Of a DNA stretch of 64,000 bases, positions 41,752 through 51,638 are shown in pieces (within the stretch, counting starts at the first letter, position 1; each line of letters begins with the position of its first letter). The notes under the pieces were generated by a model. The model worked only from the letters and a program-made list of their open reading frames with translations, had not been told where the DNA came from and did no database searches. The stretch is from Sphaerisporangium krabiense (GTDB lineage: Bacteria > Actinomycetota > Actinomycetes > Streptosporangiales > Streptosporangiaceae), in the NCBI RefSeq assembly GCF_014200435.1, contig NZ_JACHBR010000001.1, forward strand, positions 1,922,001 through 1,986,000. Reading direction: 5' to 3'. The translations under genes and the position numbers were made by a program.

Positions 41752-42597
41752 TCAGGTGTTGGCGATGAAGTCGGTGACCAGCCGGTTGAACTCGTCGGCG
41801 TGCTCGATCATCGCCCAGTGGCCGCAGCGGTTGAGGAGCACAAGGCGGCTGTCGGGGATGTTCGCCAGCAGGTACAGCGAGGTCTCGAACGGGACCACGC
41901 GGTCGTCGCGGCCGTGGATGAGCAGGGTCGGCGTCTGGACGGCCGGCAGCAGCTCCGGCTTCACCCACACCGGGAGCGGCGCGCCCTTCGGGAGGCCGGC
42001 CACGTAGTTGCGCAGGTGCTCGGGGCGGGCGAGCGCGGCGTCCGAACGCGCCTGGCACAGCTCGGGAGTGGCGAACCTGGCCTTGTCGTAGACCATGATC
42101 TCGACGAGCCGGCGCATGTTCTCCGGGCTCGCGTCGCGGTAGGCCTCGATCAGCACCTTGAGGCCCTCGGACGGCCCGTCGCCCGCGCCGAAGAGCGTGG
42201 GCATCCGGCCGACGGGCGGCCCCATGGTGACCAGGTGCGAGATCCGGCCGGGATGCTCGGTGGCCAGCCGCAGCGAGGTCTGGCCGCCCATCGAGTTGCC
42301 GACGAACGCCGCCTTCTCGATGCCGAGGGCGTCCAGGAACTGGATCGCGGCCGCCACGTGGTCGAGCCGGTCGACGGTCGCCGGGTCCGACTCGCCCCAG
42401 CCGGGCATGTCGACGGCGTACACGTGGAAGTGCCGGGCCAGCGCCTCGATGTTGCCGGCGAAGTTGCTCCACCCGGTCGCGCCGGGCCCGCTGCCGTGCA
42501 GCAGGACGACGGGGTGGCCGGAGCCCGCCTCGTAGTAGCGGAGCGTCCAGTCGCGGGTCCGGACGGTGCGCGCGATGTCGCGGGGGTCGAGGGCCAT
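41752..42597 (-). CDS. Meta-cleavage product hydrolase (alpha/beta hydrolase)
   Basis: 281 residues; ATG 42597 overlaps the dioxygenase stop by one base (TGATG). Oxyanion loop HGSGPGATGWSNF, nucleophile Ser in GNSMGG (near residue 110), Asp in HGRDDRVVP and His in RCGHWAMIEH complete the triad. The pattern is that of BphD/MhpC/HsaD carbon-carbon hydrolases, which split the ring-opened product into 2-hydroxypenta-2,4-dienoate and an acid. It is the last gene of the upper-pathway operon. Confidence 0.92.
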   Translation of the reverse strand: MALDPRDIARTVRTRDWTLRYYEAGSGHPVVLLHGSGPGATGWSNFAGNIEALARHFHVYAVDMPGWGESDPATVDRLDHVAAAIQFLDALGIEKAAFVGNSMGGQTSLRLATEHPGRISHLVTMGPPVGRMPTLFGAGDGPSEGLKVLIEAYRDASPENMRRLVEIMVYDKARFATPELCQARSDAALARPEHLRNYVAGLPKGAPLPVWVKPELLPAVQTPTLLIHGRDDRVVPFETSLYLLANIPDSRLVLLNRCGHWAMIEHADEFNRLVTDFIANT

Positions 42598-43532
42598 CAG
42601 TGGGACGCTCCGTTCGGCGCGGGCGCGGCGGCGGCGAGCAGCTCGGCGACGACGCCCGGGGGGCGGTGGCCCCAGCTGTGCAGCTTGTCGAGCGTTCTCA
42701 CCTCCCACGTCGCGTCATCGATGATCAGCCCGCCCCAGCCGTACTCGACGCTGAAGCCGGAGGGGGTGAAGACGTAGAAGCTGAACATGTGGTCGTTCGG
42801 GTGCATGCCGAGGGTCATCTCGAACGGCCGCCCGGCGTCCATGCAGCGGTCGTAGGCCGCGCCGACGTCGCGGATGTCGGTCACCTCGACCATGAAGTGA
42901 TGGGTCTTCTTCGGCGACGGCAGGTCGCCGAAGGCGACGGTGTGGTGGCGGCCGTTGCAGTGCAGGAAGATGAGGTCGGCGACCACGCCGGGGGCCAGCT
43001 CCTCGACGATGATGTCGCTGATCTTGAAGCCGAGCAGGTCGACGTAGAAGGCCAGGTAGGTCTCCCGGGAGACGCCGTGCGCCAGGAGGACCTGGTGGCC
43101 CGCGCCGCCGGCGCCGGTCACGAACCCGCCGAGCAGCTTCGCGGACGCGAACGGCGTGGCGGCGTCGGCGAGGCCGGTGACCAGCTCGATCCGGTTGCCC
43201 ATCGGGTCCGTGGTGACGAAGATCCGGTCCACCTGACGGGCGGCGGCGAGGGCGTCGTCGCCTTCGGTGACCTCGACTCCGGCCGCGCGCGCCTTCTCGA
43301 CCAGCGCGCCGAGCGCGGCGGCGTCCGAGACCTCGTAGCCCGTCGCCACCAGGTCGTCGGCCGGGCCGTCCTCGACGATCCAGCGGTGCGCCTTCGCGTC
43401 GGTGCGCAGCGTGAACCCGCCGGCGGTCCTCTCCCCGATCTGCATGCCCAGCAGGTCGACGCCGAAGCGCTCCCATTCCGCGAGGTCGCTCACCTCGTAG
43501 ACGACGTAGCCGAGTTCCATGACTCCGGACAT
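42597..43532 (-). CDS. Extradiol ring-cleavage dioxygenase (VOC type)
   Basis: 311 residues from ATG 43532 behind GAGAGGA. Two VOC repeats; the C-terminal one holds the iron ligands His (GAGHQVLL), His (THHFMVEV) and Glu (FSVEYGWGG), and the catalytic His in RHHTVAFG. It belongs to the BphC/HsaC class (2,3-dihydroxybiphenyl-type) rather than the LigB-type MhpB. It cleaves a 3-substituted catechol next to the hydroxyls; the substituent is not determinable from sequence. Confidence 0.93.
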   Translation of the reverse strand: MSGVMELGYVVYEVSDLAEWERFGVDLLGMQIGERTAGGFTLRTDAKAHRWIVEDGPADDLVATGYEVSDAAALGALVEKARAAGVEVTEGDDALAAARQVDRIFVTTDPMGNRIELVTGLADAATPFASAKLLGGFVTGAGGAGHQVLLAHGVSRETYLAFYVDLLGFKISDIIVEELAPGVVADLIFLHCNGRHHTVAFGDLPSPKKTHHFMVEVTDIRDVGAAYDRCMDAGRPFEMTLGMHPNDHMFSFYVFTPSGFSVEYGWGGLIIDDATWEVRTLDKLHSWGHRPPGVVAELLAAAAPAPNGASH

Positions 43533-43598
43533 CGATCCTCTCCTCTTCTTCACGTTCTTCTGGTCGCGAGGGTTCTCGTGTGCGCGGGCGGGCCGCTC

Positions 43599-45143
43599 TC
43601 AGGCGGGCACGGCGAGGCCGCTGACGTCGGCCGCGGCGACGAACCTGTCCGGGCGGACCGCCACGGCGCGGGCGCCGTACCTGCGCAGCCAGGGCAGGAG
43701 GACCTCGTCCAAGTCGACCAGCTCGTCCGGGCCCTGCGTGTAGGCGGTCTTCGGCCGCACGGCGACGTAGCGGGCGCCGAGCGCGTCCCAGCCCGCCTTC
43801 TCCGGCTCCGTCAGCAGCGTCGCGGGGTCGACGTCGTCGCCGAGCAGCACGAAGCCGTCGCCGAGCAGCTCGTCCAGGCGTGCCATCCGGCCGACCGCGT
43901 CGCCGGCGATCGGCTGCGGGACCATCCGGCCGACGATGCTGGCGTCGCCCAGCGGGCCCCTGAGCCACCCGCCCGCGAGCACCGGCGGGGCGGTGAGCGG
44001 CGGCTCGAACGGGGTCACCGTGTCCTCGGGCACGGCGTTCATCGCCGCCTGCTCCTCCTCGGAGAGTTCCTGCTTGATGACCCGTCCGAGCTGGACGGCG
44101 AGGGCGGTGTAGAAGGCGGCGTTCGGGCGCCGCTCCGCCTCGTAGGTGTCCAGCCAGCTCTCCGGCAGCTCGCCTCTGATCACGCGGGCGAGCTTCCAGC
44201 CCAGGTCGTGGGCGTCGCGCATCCCGGTCTGCATCCCGGCGCCCGCCCACGGCGGCATCAGGTGGGCGGCGTCGCCGGCGAGGAACACCCGGCCCCGGCG
44301 CCAGGTGTCGGCCATCCGGGTGTGGTGCTTGTAGAAGGCGTGCTGGTGGATCTCGACGTCCTTCTCGGTGACGCCGAGCGCCTTGAGCAGCGGCCAGACC
44401 TCGGCGCTGGTCGGATAGTCCGCCGGGGACTCGTCGGGTTTGAGGGGGATCTCCCACCGGTGGTTGCCCGCGGAGAGCGCGATGTCGACGACCGGACGCT
44501 CCTTGTCGGACCAGAAGGTCAGGAAGTCGCGGTCGGGCCACCACCGCTTGACGCGGCAGTCGATGACCACCCAGGTGACGTCGCCCGTGTCGCCCAGCAG
44601 CCGGCAGCCCACCTGGCCGCGGACGGTGCTGCTGCCGCCGTCGGCGCCGATCGCGTACCGGGCGCGGACGGTGCGGCGCTCGCCGGTCGCGGCGTGCGTC
44701 CAGGCGACGGTGACGCCGTCCGCGTCCTGGTCGACGCCCGTGACGTCGGCGCCGTAGTGGACGGCGACGCGGTCGCCGTGCTCGCGCGCGGCGGCGCGCA
44801 GCTCGGCCTCCATCGTCGGCTGGTAGATGTTGTAGAAGCGCGGCCTGCGGCCCAGCGTCGAGGGCGGGTGCTCCACCCGCATGATCTCCGTGCCGTCGTA
44901 GGTCACCCAGCGCAGGGCCCGCTGGGGGTCGATCTTCTTCTCGATCCGCTCGTCGACGCCGAGGTTCTGGAAGATCCGCATCGTCCAGTCGTTGACGGTC
45001 ACGGCCCGGGCCCGGGGGTAGAGGTCCTCGTCGCGCTCCAGGGCGACGGCGGACACGCCGTACTTGGCGAGGGTGAGGGCGGCGATCACTCCGGTCGGGC
45101 CGTACCCGACGATCGCGACGTCCGCGTCGTGGCTCTCGGTCAT
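43599..45143 (-). CDS. FAD-dependent aromatic hydroxylase (MhpA-like)
   Basis: 514 residues from ATG 45143. GxGxxG motif VAIVGYGPTGVIAAL, the second nucleotide motif YAIGADGGSSTVR and FLAGDAAHLMPPWAGAGMQTG are complete; a thioredoxin-like C-terminal domain follows. It most resembles 3-(3-hydroxyphenyl)propionate hydroxylases that make the catechol for the next enzyme. First gene of the minus-strand operon, facing the TetR gene with an exact palindrome between them. Confidence 0.9.
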   Translation of the reverse strand: MTESHDADVAIVGYGPTGVIAALTLAKYGVSAVALERDEDLYPRARAVTVNDWTMRIFQNLGVDERIEKKIDPQRALRWVTYDGTEIMRVEHPPSTLGRRPRFYNIYQPTMEAELRAAAREHGDRVAVHYGADVTGVDQDADGVTVAWTHAATGERRTVRARYAIGADGGSSTVRGQVGCRLLGDTGDVTWVVIDCRVKRWWPDRDFLTFWSDKERPVVDIALSAGNHRWEIPLKPDESPADYPTSAEVWPLLKALGVTEKDVEIHQHAFYKHHTRMADTWRRGRVFLAGDAAHLMPPWAGAGMQTGMRDAHDLGWKLARVIRGELPESWLDTYEAERRPNAAFYTALAVQLGRVIKQELSEEEQAAMNAVPEDTVTPFEPPLTAPPVLAGGWLRGPLGDASIVGRMVPQPIAGDAVGRMARLDELLGDGFVLLGDDVDPATLLTEPEKAGWDALGARYVAVRPKTAYTQGPDELVDLDEVLLPWLRRYGARAVAVRPDRFVAAADVSGLAVPA

Positions 45144-45191
45144 AGCGCTGACTCCGTGGTCTCGGGCGCAGGTGATCTGCGACACTTTTGG

Positions 45192-45205
45192 ACCGAACGT
45201 TCGGT
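45192..45205. promoter_or_regulatory. TetR operator palindrome ACCGAACGTTCGGT
   Basis: A perfect 14-bp palindrome between the divergent hydroxylase gene (ATG at 45143) and the TetR gene (GTG at 45318). Sequence and position are typical of an autoregulatory TetR site controlling both directions. Confidence 0.75.
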
Positions 45206-45317
45206 TCAAGTGTGTGAGGAGCTAACAACGTGCTCCGGCGACATGTCAAGAGCTTGCCCGCACCGCGGCCCGGGTGAGGAGACGGGCCACCGCCACCGGG
45301 TCCCTAGACTTCGGCGC

Positions 45318-45968
45318 GTGGACAAGCCCGCGCCGGAGGCGCACACCGGAAACCGCCGCGGCCGCCGGTCACGTCAGGAGATCCTCGACGCCGCGGCCCG
45401 GGTGATGTCCGTGCGCGGCTACGCCGGCACGTCGATCTCGACGCTCGTCAAGGAGACGGGCCTGCCGAAGAGCGCCTTCTACCACCACTTCGCGTCCAAG
45501 GCGGGGCTGCTCTCGGCCGTCATGGCCCAGGGGGCGCGCGGATTCTTCGACGCCATGCGCGAGGCCCACAGGAACCCGCCCGAGCACGGCGCCCCGCGCG
45601 AGCGCCTCGGCTGGTACCTGCAGAAGACCGGCGAGGTCTTCGTGCATCGGGAGGAGTTCCTGCGCCTGCTGCTCGTGCTGGTGATGAGCCGCGAGGCCGC
45701 CGAGGCCCCGGAGGCGCAGCGCACCGTGAGCGCCGTCCGCGACGAGGGGCGCGACTACATGCGGCACATGATCCGTTCGTCGTTCATGGCCGAGGGCGAG
45801 GACGCCGCGAACGCCGTCGCCGACGCCCTCGGCCACTTCGGCATGGCCGGGTTCGACGGCGCGTTCGTCTCACTCCAGTCGGAGGACGGCAAGCCGATCG
45901 CGGAGTTCATGGACCAGCTCGCCGACGCCATGGTGGCGCTCGGCGCGGCGCTCCTCGCCGCCCGCTGA
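45318..45968 (+). CDS. TetR-family regulator of the meta-cleavage operon
   Basis: 216 residues from GTG 45318. N-terminal HTH (residues 15-62) with TSISTLVKETGLPKSAFYHHFASKAGLL; the ligand-binding helical domain follows. Divergent from the hydroxylase operon and convergent with the aldolase gene. Likely represses the upper-pathway genes until a pathway compound binds. Confidence 0.9.
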   Translation: MDKPAPEAHTGNRRGRRSRQEILDAAARVMSVRGYAGTSISTLVKETGLPKSAFYHHFASKAGLLSAVMAQGARGFFDAMREAHRNPPEHGAPRERLGWYLQKTGEVFVHREEFLRLLLVLVMSREAAEAPEAQRTVSAVRDEGRDYMRHMIRSSFMAEGEDAANAVADALGHFGMAGFDGAFVSLQSEDGKPIAEFMDQLADAMVALGAALLAAR

Positions 45969-45992
45969 GCCGGGCCCCCTGCCGCGGCACGG

Positions 45993-47018
45993 TCACGCGG
46001 GCCGCTGCTCGCGCGCCGCGACGATCGTGAGCGCGATGTCGACGATCATGTCCTCCTGGCCGCCCACCAGGCGGCGGCGGCCGCACTCCATGAGGATGTC
46101 CCGGACGTCCAGGTCGTACCGCGCGGCGGCGGCCTCCGCGTGGCGCAGGAAGGACGAGTACACGCCGGCGTACCCCAGCGTGAGAGTCTCCCGGTCCACG
46201 CGCACCGGACGGTCCTGCAAGGGACGGACGATGTCGTCGGCGGCGTCCTGGAGCCGGAACAGGTCGCAGCGGTGCTCGAAGTCCGAGAGGTCCGCGACCG
46301 CGATGAACGCCTCCAGCGGGCAGTTGCCCGCGCCCGCGCCGTGCCCGGCCAGCGACGCGTCCACCCGGCGGACGCCGTTCTCGACCGCCACGACGGAGTT
46401 CGCGACCGACAGCGAGAGGTTCTCGTGGGCGTGGATGCCGATCTCGGTCCCGGCGTCCAGCACGTCCCGGTAGGCGCGGACCCGCGCGGCCACGTCGTTC
46501 ATCGTGAGCCGGCCGCCGGAGTCGGTGACGTAGACGCAGTGCGCGCCGTAGGACTCCATCAGCCGCGCCTGCCGGGCCAGCTCCTCCGGCGGGGCCATGT
46601 GGGAGAGCATCAGGAAGCCGGACACGTCCATGCCGAGCTCGCGCGCGGCGGCGATGTGCTGGGCGGAGATGTCGGCCTCGGTGCAGTGCGTGGCGACCCG
46701 GACGGAGCGGACGCCGAGGTCGTAGGCGTGCCGCAGTTCGCGGACGGTGCCGACGCCGGGGAGCAGCAACGTGGTGAGGCGGGCGTTCTCCAGCACCGAG
46801 GCCGCGGCCTCGATCCACTCCCAGTCGGTGTGCGAGCCGGGGCCGTAGTTGACCGACCCTCCGGCGAGGCCGTCGCCGTGCGCGACCTCGATCGCGTCGA
46901 CGCCCGCCCGGTCGAGCGCGGTGACGATGCGCTTGACGTCCTCCAGGCCGATCCGATGGCGTACGGCGTGCATGCCGTCGCGCAGGGTGACGTCCTGGAC
47001 GAAGATCGGGATGCCCAT
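45993..47018 (-). CDS. mhpE: 4-hydroxy-2-oxovalerate aldolase
   Basis: 341 residues. DmpG/MhpE/HsaF type: N-terminal [16 protein letters not shown] with the metal Asp and catalytic Arg, [10 protein letters not shown], and [15 protein letters not shown] holding the two metal His. A C-terminal communication domain follows. Splits 4-hydroxy-2-oxovalerate to pyruvate and acetaldehyde and channels the latter to the dehydrogenase encoded just upstream (one-base overlap at 47018). Confidence 0.96.
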   Translation of the reverse strand: MGIPIFVQDVTLRDGMHAVRHRIGLEDVKRIVTALDRAGVDAIEVAHGDGLAGGSVNYGPGSHTDWEWIEAAASVLENARLTTLLLPGVGTVRELRHAYDLGVRSVRVATHCTEADISAQHIAAARELGMDVSGFLMLSHMAPPEELARQARLMESYGAHCVYVTDSGGRLTMNDVAARVRAYRDVLDAGTEIGIHAHENLSLSVANSVVAVENGVRRVDASLAGHGAGAGNCPLEAFIAVADLSDFEHRCDLFRLQDAADDIVRPLQDRPVRVDRETLTLGYAGVYSSFLRHAEAAAARYDLDVRDILMECGRRRLVGGQEDMIVDIALTIVAAREQRPA

Positions 47019-47962
47019 CAGAGGCCCGCCTTCCCTGCCGCGAGGCGCTCCGCGACCCGCAGGCCGGCGGAGGTCATGATGTCGAGATTGCCGGCGTAGG
47101 CCGGGAGGTAGTGCGCGGCGCCCTCGACCTCCAGGAAGACCGACACCTGGTGAGTGGGCGGCGGACCTCCGCCGGCGAGCAGCGTCCCGACCGGCTGACC
47201 GGCGGGGATCTCGGTGATCTGTACCTGCTGCTTGAGCCGGTACCCGGGGACGTAGGCGGCGACGTCGGCGACCATCTTCTCCACCGACCGCCTGATCTCC
47301 TCCTGCGCGTCCGGGTCCGGTGCCGTGACGAGGCAGAACACCGTGTCCCGCATGATCAGCGGCGGCTCGGCGGGATTGAGGACGATGATCGCCTTGCCGC
47401 GGCGCGCCCCGCCGACCCGCTCGATGGCGGCCGCGGTGGTCTCGGTGAACTCGTCGATGTTGGCGCGGGTGCCGGGGCCGGCCGACTTCGAGGCGATCGA
47501 CGCGACGATCTCGGCGTACTCGACCGGCGCCACGCGGCCGACCGCGGCGACGATCGGGATGGTGGCCTGGCCGCCGCAGGTGACCATGTTGACGTCCGGC
47601 GCGTCGAGGTGCGCGTCGAGGTTGACCGCGGGGACGACGTAGGGCCCGATCGCCGCCGGGGTCAGGTCGATCAGCCGCCTGCCGAGCGGGATCAGCTTGG
47701 CGGCGTTCGCCTCGTGCGCCTTGGCCGAGGTGGCGTCGAAGACGATCCCGATCTCGGCGAAGCCCGGCAGCGCGATCAGCCCGTCGACGCCCTCGTGCGT
47801 GGTCGGGACGCCGAGGCGGGCGGCGCGGGCCAGGCCGTCCGACGCGGGGTCGATGCCGACCATGGCCCCCATCTCCAGGTGCCGCGCCCCGCGCAGCACC
47901 TTGATCATCAGGTCGGTGCCGATGTTGCCGGACCCGATGATCGCGACCTTGGTCCTGCTCAC
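47018..47962 (-). CDS. mhpF: Acetaldehyde dehydrogenase (acetylating)
   Basis: 314 residues. NAD motif [11 protein letters not shown], catalytic Cys in [12 protein letters not shown] near residue 129 and [15 protein letters not shown]. Converts acetaldehyde and CoA to acetyl-CoA in complex with the aldolase. The start overlaps the hydratase stop by four bases. Confidence 0.96.
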   Translation of the reverse strand: MSRTKVAIIGSGNIGTDLMIKVLRGARHLEMGAMVGIDPASDGLARAARLGVPTTHEGVDGLIALPGFAEIGIVFDATSAKAHEANAAKLIPLGRRLIDLTPAAIGPYVVPAVNLDAHLDAPDVNMVTCGGQATIPIVAAVGRVAPVEYAEIVASIASKSAGPGTRANIDEFTETTAAAIERVGGARRGKAIIVLNPAEPPLIMRDTVFCLVTAPDPDAQEEIRRSVEKMVADVAAYVPGYRLKQQVQITEIPAGQPVGTLLAGGGPPPTHQVSVFLEVEGAAHYLPAYAGNLDIMTSAGLRVAERLAAGKAGL

Positions 47963-48780
47963 GAAGTCCCTCCGGTGAAGCGTGCCGTCACGGCGCCGAG
48001 CCCCGACAGCGTGGCGGTCACGGTGTCGCCCGCGGCCACCGGCCGCATCGGGCCGAGCGCCCCCGACAGCACGACCTGCCCCGCGCGCAGCGGCAGGCCG
48101 AGGTCACGGGCCGTGCGGGCCAGCCACACGACCGCCTCGATCGGGTCGCCGAGGCAGGCCGCGCCGGTCCCCGTGGAGACCTCCTCGCCGCCGGCGCGCA
48201 TCGACATCACGACGTCCACCGGCTCGAACTCCTCCAGGGTGCGGCGTTCCCGGCCCAGCACGTAGGCGCCCGAGGAGGCGTTGTCGGCGACCGTGTCGCC
48301 GAAGGAGATGTCCCACCCGGCGATCCGGCTGCCGCAGATCTCCAGCGCGGCGACGCCGTACCCGATCGCGTCCCGCACCCGCGCGGCGTCGAGCGGGCCG
48401 TCGGCCAGGTCGGCGCGCAGCACGAACGCGATCTCCGCCTCGACCCGCGGCTGGAGCACCCGCGCGGCCGGGATCGCGTCCCCGTCGGCGTACGCCATGT
48501 CGTCGAAGAGGACGCCGAGGTCGGGCCGGTCGACGCCGAGCTGCCGCTGCACGGCCTCCGAGGTCAGGCCGATCTTGCGGCCGACGATCCGGGCGCCCGC
48601 GGCGAGGCGGCGCCGGGTGAGCTCGGCCTGCACCGCGTACGCGGCGGTCAGGTCGTCCGGGCCGATCAGGTCCCGCACCGGCGCGCAGGGCACGCCGGAC
48701 GCGGACGCCGCGGCGAGCCGCTCGGCCGCGGCGGCGATGGCGGACTGGCTCGCGGTGGCGAGCCCGGTGCTTTCTGTCAC
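47959..48780 (-). CDS. mhpD: 2-oxopent-4-enoate hydratase
   Basis: About 273 residues; start is GTG 48780 or GTG 48789, neither with a well-spaced ribosome site, so the message may be leaderless. FAH-like fold with metal-binding region [10 protein letters not shown] (two Glu) and [27 protein letters not shown]. Hydrates 2-hydroxypenta-2,4-dienoate to 4-hydroxy-2-oxovalerate. First gene of the lower-pathway operon and divergent from an IclR regulator. Confidence 0.93.
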   Translation of the reverse strand: MTESTGLATASQSAIAAAAERLAAASASGVPCAPVRDLIGPDDLTAAYAVQAELTRRRLAAGARIVGRKIGLTSEAVQRQLGVDRPDLGVLFDDMAYADGDAIPAARVLQPRVEAEIAFVLRADLADGPLDAARVRDAIGYGVAALEICGSRIAGWDISFGDTVADNASSGAYVLGRERRTLEEFEPVDVVMSMRAGGEEVSTGTGAACLGDPIEAVVWLARTARDLGLPLRAGQVVLSGALGPMRPVAAGDTVTATLSGLGAVTARFTGGTS

Positions 48781-48832
48781 GCTCCCCACTGTGTGGCCGG
48801 GGCAGGGCCCCCGACCAGCACTTCGTCTCGTT

Positions 48833-48845
48833 CAGCGATACGCTG
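48833..48845. promoter_or_regulatory. Inverted repeat CAGCG-ATA-CGCTG before the first IclR gene
   Basis: Perfect 5-bp arms with a 3-nt spacer, ending 5 nt before the GTG of the IclR gene and about 53 nt upstream of the hydratase start. IclR sites often have short arms with a small spacer. A possible autoregulatory site. Confidence 0.4.
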
Positions 48846-48850
48846 CGAGG

Positions 48851-49612
48851 GTGACGGGAGCGGCTGACCTCGACACCGTGCTGGGCAAGGCGGTGACGAT
48901 CCTGCGTGCCTTCCGGGCGGAGGACCGCGCCGTCAGCCTCGCCGAGCTGGTGCGGCGCACCGGCCTGCACAAGGCGACCGTGCACCGGCTGTCCGGCGAC
49001 CTGGTCGCCAACCGCCTGCTCGAACGCGCCGGCGGCGGCTACCGGCTCAGCGGCGGCCTCTTCGAGCTCGGGATGCTCGCGTCGCTGGAGCGCAGCCTGC
49101 TGGAGGTGGCGATCCCGTTCCTCCAGGACCTGTACGAACGCACCCACGAGACCGTCCACCTCGGAGTGCTGGAGGGCCACGACGTGGTCTACCTCGCCAA
49201 GATCGGCGGCCACCACCAGGCCAAGGCGCCCTCGCGCACCGGCGGGCGGATGCCGCTGCACTGCACCGCGATCGGCAAGGCGCTGCTGGCGCACGCCGGC
49301 GCCGGTCTGCGGCGCGAGGTGCTGTCCGGACCGCTCGAACGGCGCACGCCGCACACCGTCGTCGCGCCGGGCATCCTGCGCCGCCAGCTCTGGCGCGTCA
49401 CCGAGACCGGCGTCGCGTTCGAGACGGAGGAGTCGACGGCCGGGCTCGCGTGCGTCGCCGCGCCCGTGCTCGGACGCGACGACGAGCCGCTCGCCGCGAT
49501 CAGCGTGGCGGGCCCGGTCGGCCGGTTCCGCCCCGAGACGCACGTGACGGCGGTGCGCGCGGCGGCGGCCGCCCTAGCCGCCACCCTCACCCGGCGCGCC
49601 CTGCTCGTCTGA
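48851..49612 (+). CDS. IclR-family regulator, divergent from the hydratase
   Basis: 253 residues from GTG 48851. Winged HTH (VSLAELVRRTGLHKATVHRLSGDL) then the IclR effector domain with GRMPLHCTAIGKALLA near residue 135. Its tail overlaps the 3' end of the second IclR gene by 39 bp on opposite strands. Probably controls the mhpDFE-type operon. Confidence 0.9.
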   Translation: MTGAADLDTVLGKAVTILRAFRAEDRAVSLAELVRRTGLHKATVHRLSGDLVANRLLERAGGGYRLSGGLFELGMLASLERSLLEVAIPFLQDLYERTHETVHLGVLEGHDVVYLAKIGGHHQAKAPSRTGGRMPLHCTAIGKALLAHAGAGLRREVLSGPLERRTPHTVVAPGILRRQLWRVTETGVAFETEESTAGLACVAAPVLGRDDEPLAAISVAGPVGRFRPETHVTAVRAAAAALAATLTRRALLV

Positions 49613-50395
49613 CCCGTCCAGGCCGGCGCCGTGGAGGGCGCGCGTGATGGCGTCGGTCGCGGTGGTGAGTGCGGCGATGAGCGCGGTGAGGTGATCCGGG
49701 GAGTACCGGACGCCGGGCATCGAGATCGACAGTGCCGCGATGGTGGCGCCGGCGTGGTCCCGCACCGCGTGCCCGAGCGCGACCACGCCCCGCTCGGTGC
49801 GCTCCAGGTTGAGCGCGACGCCGCTGCGGCGCACCGCCCGGAGCTCCACGCGGAGCCTCGCCAGGTCGGGCGGCTCCTCGCCGAGGTCGCGCCGATCGTC
49901 CCCGGCGTACAGGGTCTCGAGCTCCCGGTCCGAGAGCGCCGCGAGCGTGATCAGGCCGCCGCTGGCCTGGTGGGCGGGGAAGACCATGCCCTCGCGGCTG
50001 CCCACCCGCAGAGCCTGCGCGCACTCGACCGAGGCGATGAACCGGACGGTCCTGCCGGTGCGGATGCTGAGGTTGACCGTCTCGTCGATCCGGTCGACCA
50101 GGGCGCGCATCGGCCCGAGGGCCGCCGCGCGCAGCGCGCCGACGTCGGAGCGGGCACGCTCGGCGAGCGCGAGGATGGGGCCGACCCGGTAGGTCCTGTC
50201 CTCGTCCTGGACCGCGAAGTCGCGGTAGACCAGCGCGGTCAGCAGCCGGTGCGCCGTGGAGCGCGCGACGCCCAGCCGCTCGGCCGCCGCCGACACCGTG
50301 ATCGCCCCATCGAGCTGGAGGATCTGCGCGAGCCTGAGGGCATGGTCGACGCTGCTCGGCGCGTAGGCCGGTGGAGTCTTCATCGACTTCGCCAT
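49574..50395 (-). CDS. IclR-family regulator of the gentisate genes
   Basis: 273 residues from ATG 50395 (MAKSMKTPPAY). HTH ITVSAAAERLGVARSTAHRLLTAL near residue 35, effector domain with VFPAHQASGGLITLAAL. Divergent from the gentisate 1,2-dioxygenase gene with a palindrome between. Convergent with, and overlapping, the other IclR gene. Confidence 0.9.
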   Translation of the reverse strand: MAKSMKTPPAYAPSSVDHALRLAQILQLDGAITVSAAAERLGVARSTAHRLLTALVYRDFAVQDEDRTYRVGPILALAERARSDVGALRAAALGPMRALVDRIDETVNLSIRTGRTVRFIASVECAQALRVGSREGMVFPAHQASGGLITLAALSDRELETLYAGDDRRDLGEEPPDLARLRVELRAVRRSGVALNLERTERGVVALGHAVRDHAGATIAALSISMPGVRYSPDHLTALIAALTTATDAITRALHGAGLDGSDEQGAPGEGGG

Positions 50396-50418
50396 GCGTC
50401 CGATCCTGACACGGATTG

Positions 50419-50433
50419 TTCTGCTGTGCAGAA
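50419..50433. promoter_or_regulatory. Operator-like palindrome TTCTGC-TGT-GCAGAA
   Basis: Perfect 6-bp arms with a 3-nt spacer, 24 nt from the IclR start and 42 nt from the dioxygenase start. It is the most AT-rich, symmetric element of the gap and the likely binding site of the divergent IclR protein. Confidence 0.65.
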
Positions 50434-50474
50434 TCCTCTGTTCCGCGTTGGTCAACGTCGCAGATAGTCGTGCT

Positions 50475-51638
50475 ATGCCCGATGTCTCCGATCTGCACGC
50501 CGTCACGTCGCCGGTCAGCCTCACCGCCGTGGACCGGCCCGACCAGCCTCCCGCAGGCCCCGACCTCGACGATCTCTACCGCGGCTTCGAGAAGGCCCTG
50601 CTCGTCCCGCTGTGGACGGAGATCGGCGACCTGATGCCCGGGCACCCGCGCTCCAGCGCGCAGCCGCACCGCTGGGAGTGGAGCCGGCTGCTCGAACTCG
50701 CCGGCCGTGCCGGGAACCTGGTCCCGGTCGGCCGTGGCGGCGAGCGCCGCGCGATCGCCCTCGCCAACCCCAGCCTCGGCGGCCGGCCCTACGCGACCCC
50801 GACCCTGTGGGCGGCGATCCAGTACCTGATGCCGGGCGAGGACGCGCCCGAGCACCGGCACACCCAGAACGCGTTCCGCTTCGTCGTCGAGGGCGAGGGC
50901 GTGTGGACGGTGGTCGAGCGCGACCCGGTGCCGATGCGCCGGGGCGACTTCCTCCCCCAGCCCGGCATGCACTGGCACGCCCACCACAACGCGGCCAGCA
51001 CGCCGATGGCCTGGCTCGACGGCCTCGACATCCCGTTCCAGTACGGCGTCGAGGGCCAGTTCTTCGACTTCGGCCGGGACACCCTCAGCGAGGAGGAGCA
51101 CGCCACCCCGGGCCGTTCCCGCTCGGAGCGGCTCTGGGGACACCCCGGCCTCGCGCCGGTCTCCCAGCTCGGCCGTCCCCAGGGCACCCCGCTGCTGTGC
51201 TACCGCTGGACCGACACCGACGCCGCGCTGAACGACCAGCTCGCCCTGGAGCGCGAGGGCCACGGCGGCACGGTCGAACCCGGCCACGCCCTGGTCCGCT
51301 ACACCGACCCCGCCACCGCCGGCGACGTGCTGCCGACGATCCGGGCGCAGTTCCACCGGATCGCGGCGGGCACGCACACCGCGCCGTACCGGGAGACCGG
51401 CTCGTCGGTCTACCAGGTCTTCGACGGGTCCGGCCGGGTCACCGTCGGCGACCGCTCCTGGACGGTGACGCGCGGCGACCTCTTCGTCGTCCCGTCCTGG
51501 CAGCCGCTGTCGATCCGCTCGGAGGCCTCGGCGTCCGACTCCGACTCGGGCGCGCTCGACCTGTTCCAGTTCAGCGACGCCCCGATCTTCACCAAGCTCA
51601 ACCTGTTCCGCAGCCACACCGAGAAGGACGCCCGATGA
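50475..51638 (+). CDS. Gentisate 1,2-dioxygenase (bicupin)
   Basis: 387 residues from ATG 50475. The N-terminal cupin carries the iron ligands in PEHRHTQNAFRFVVEGEG (His-x-His) and HWHAHHN; the C-terminal cupin (VYQVFDGSGRVTV) is degenerate, as usual in this family. It opens gentisate to maleylpyruvate. First gene of a four-gene operon with a four-base overlap to the next. Confidence 0.93.
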   Translation: MPDVSDLHAVTSPVSLTAVDRPDQPPAGPDLDDLYRGFEKALLVPLWTEIGDLMPGHPRSSAQPHRWEWSRLLELAGRAGNLVPVGRGGERRAIALANPSLGGRPYATPTLWAAIQYLMPGEDAPEHRHTQNAFRFVVEGEGVWTVVERDPVPMRRGDFLPQPGMHWHAHHNAASTPMAWLDGLDIPFQYGVEGQFFDFGRDTLSEEEHATPGRSRSERLWGHPGLAPVSQLGRPQGTPLLCYRWTDTDAALNDQLALEREGHGGTVEPGHALVRYTDPATAGDVLPTIRAQFHRIAAGTHTAPYRETGSSVYQVFDGSGRVTVGDRSWTVTRGDLFVVPSWQPLSIRSEASASDSDSGALDLFQFSDAPIFTKLNLFRSHTEKDAR

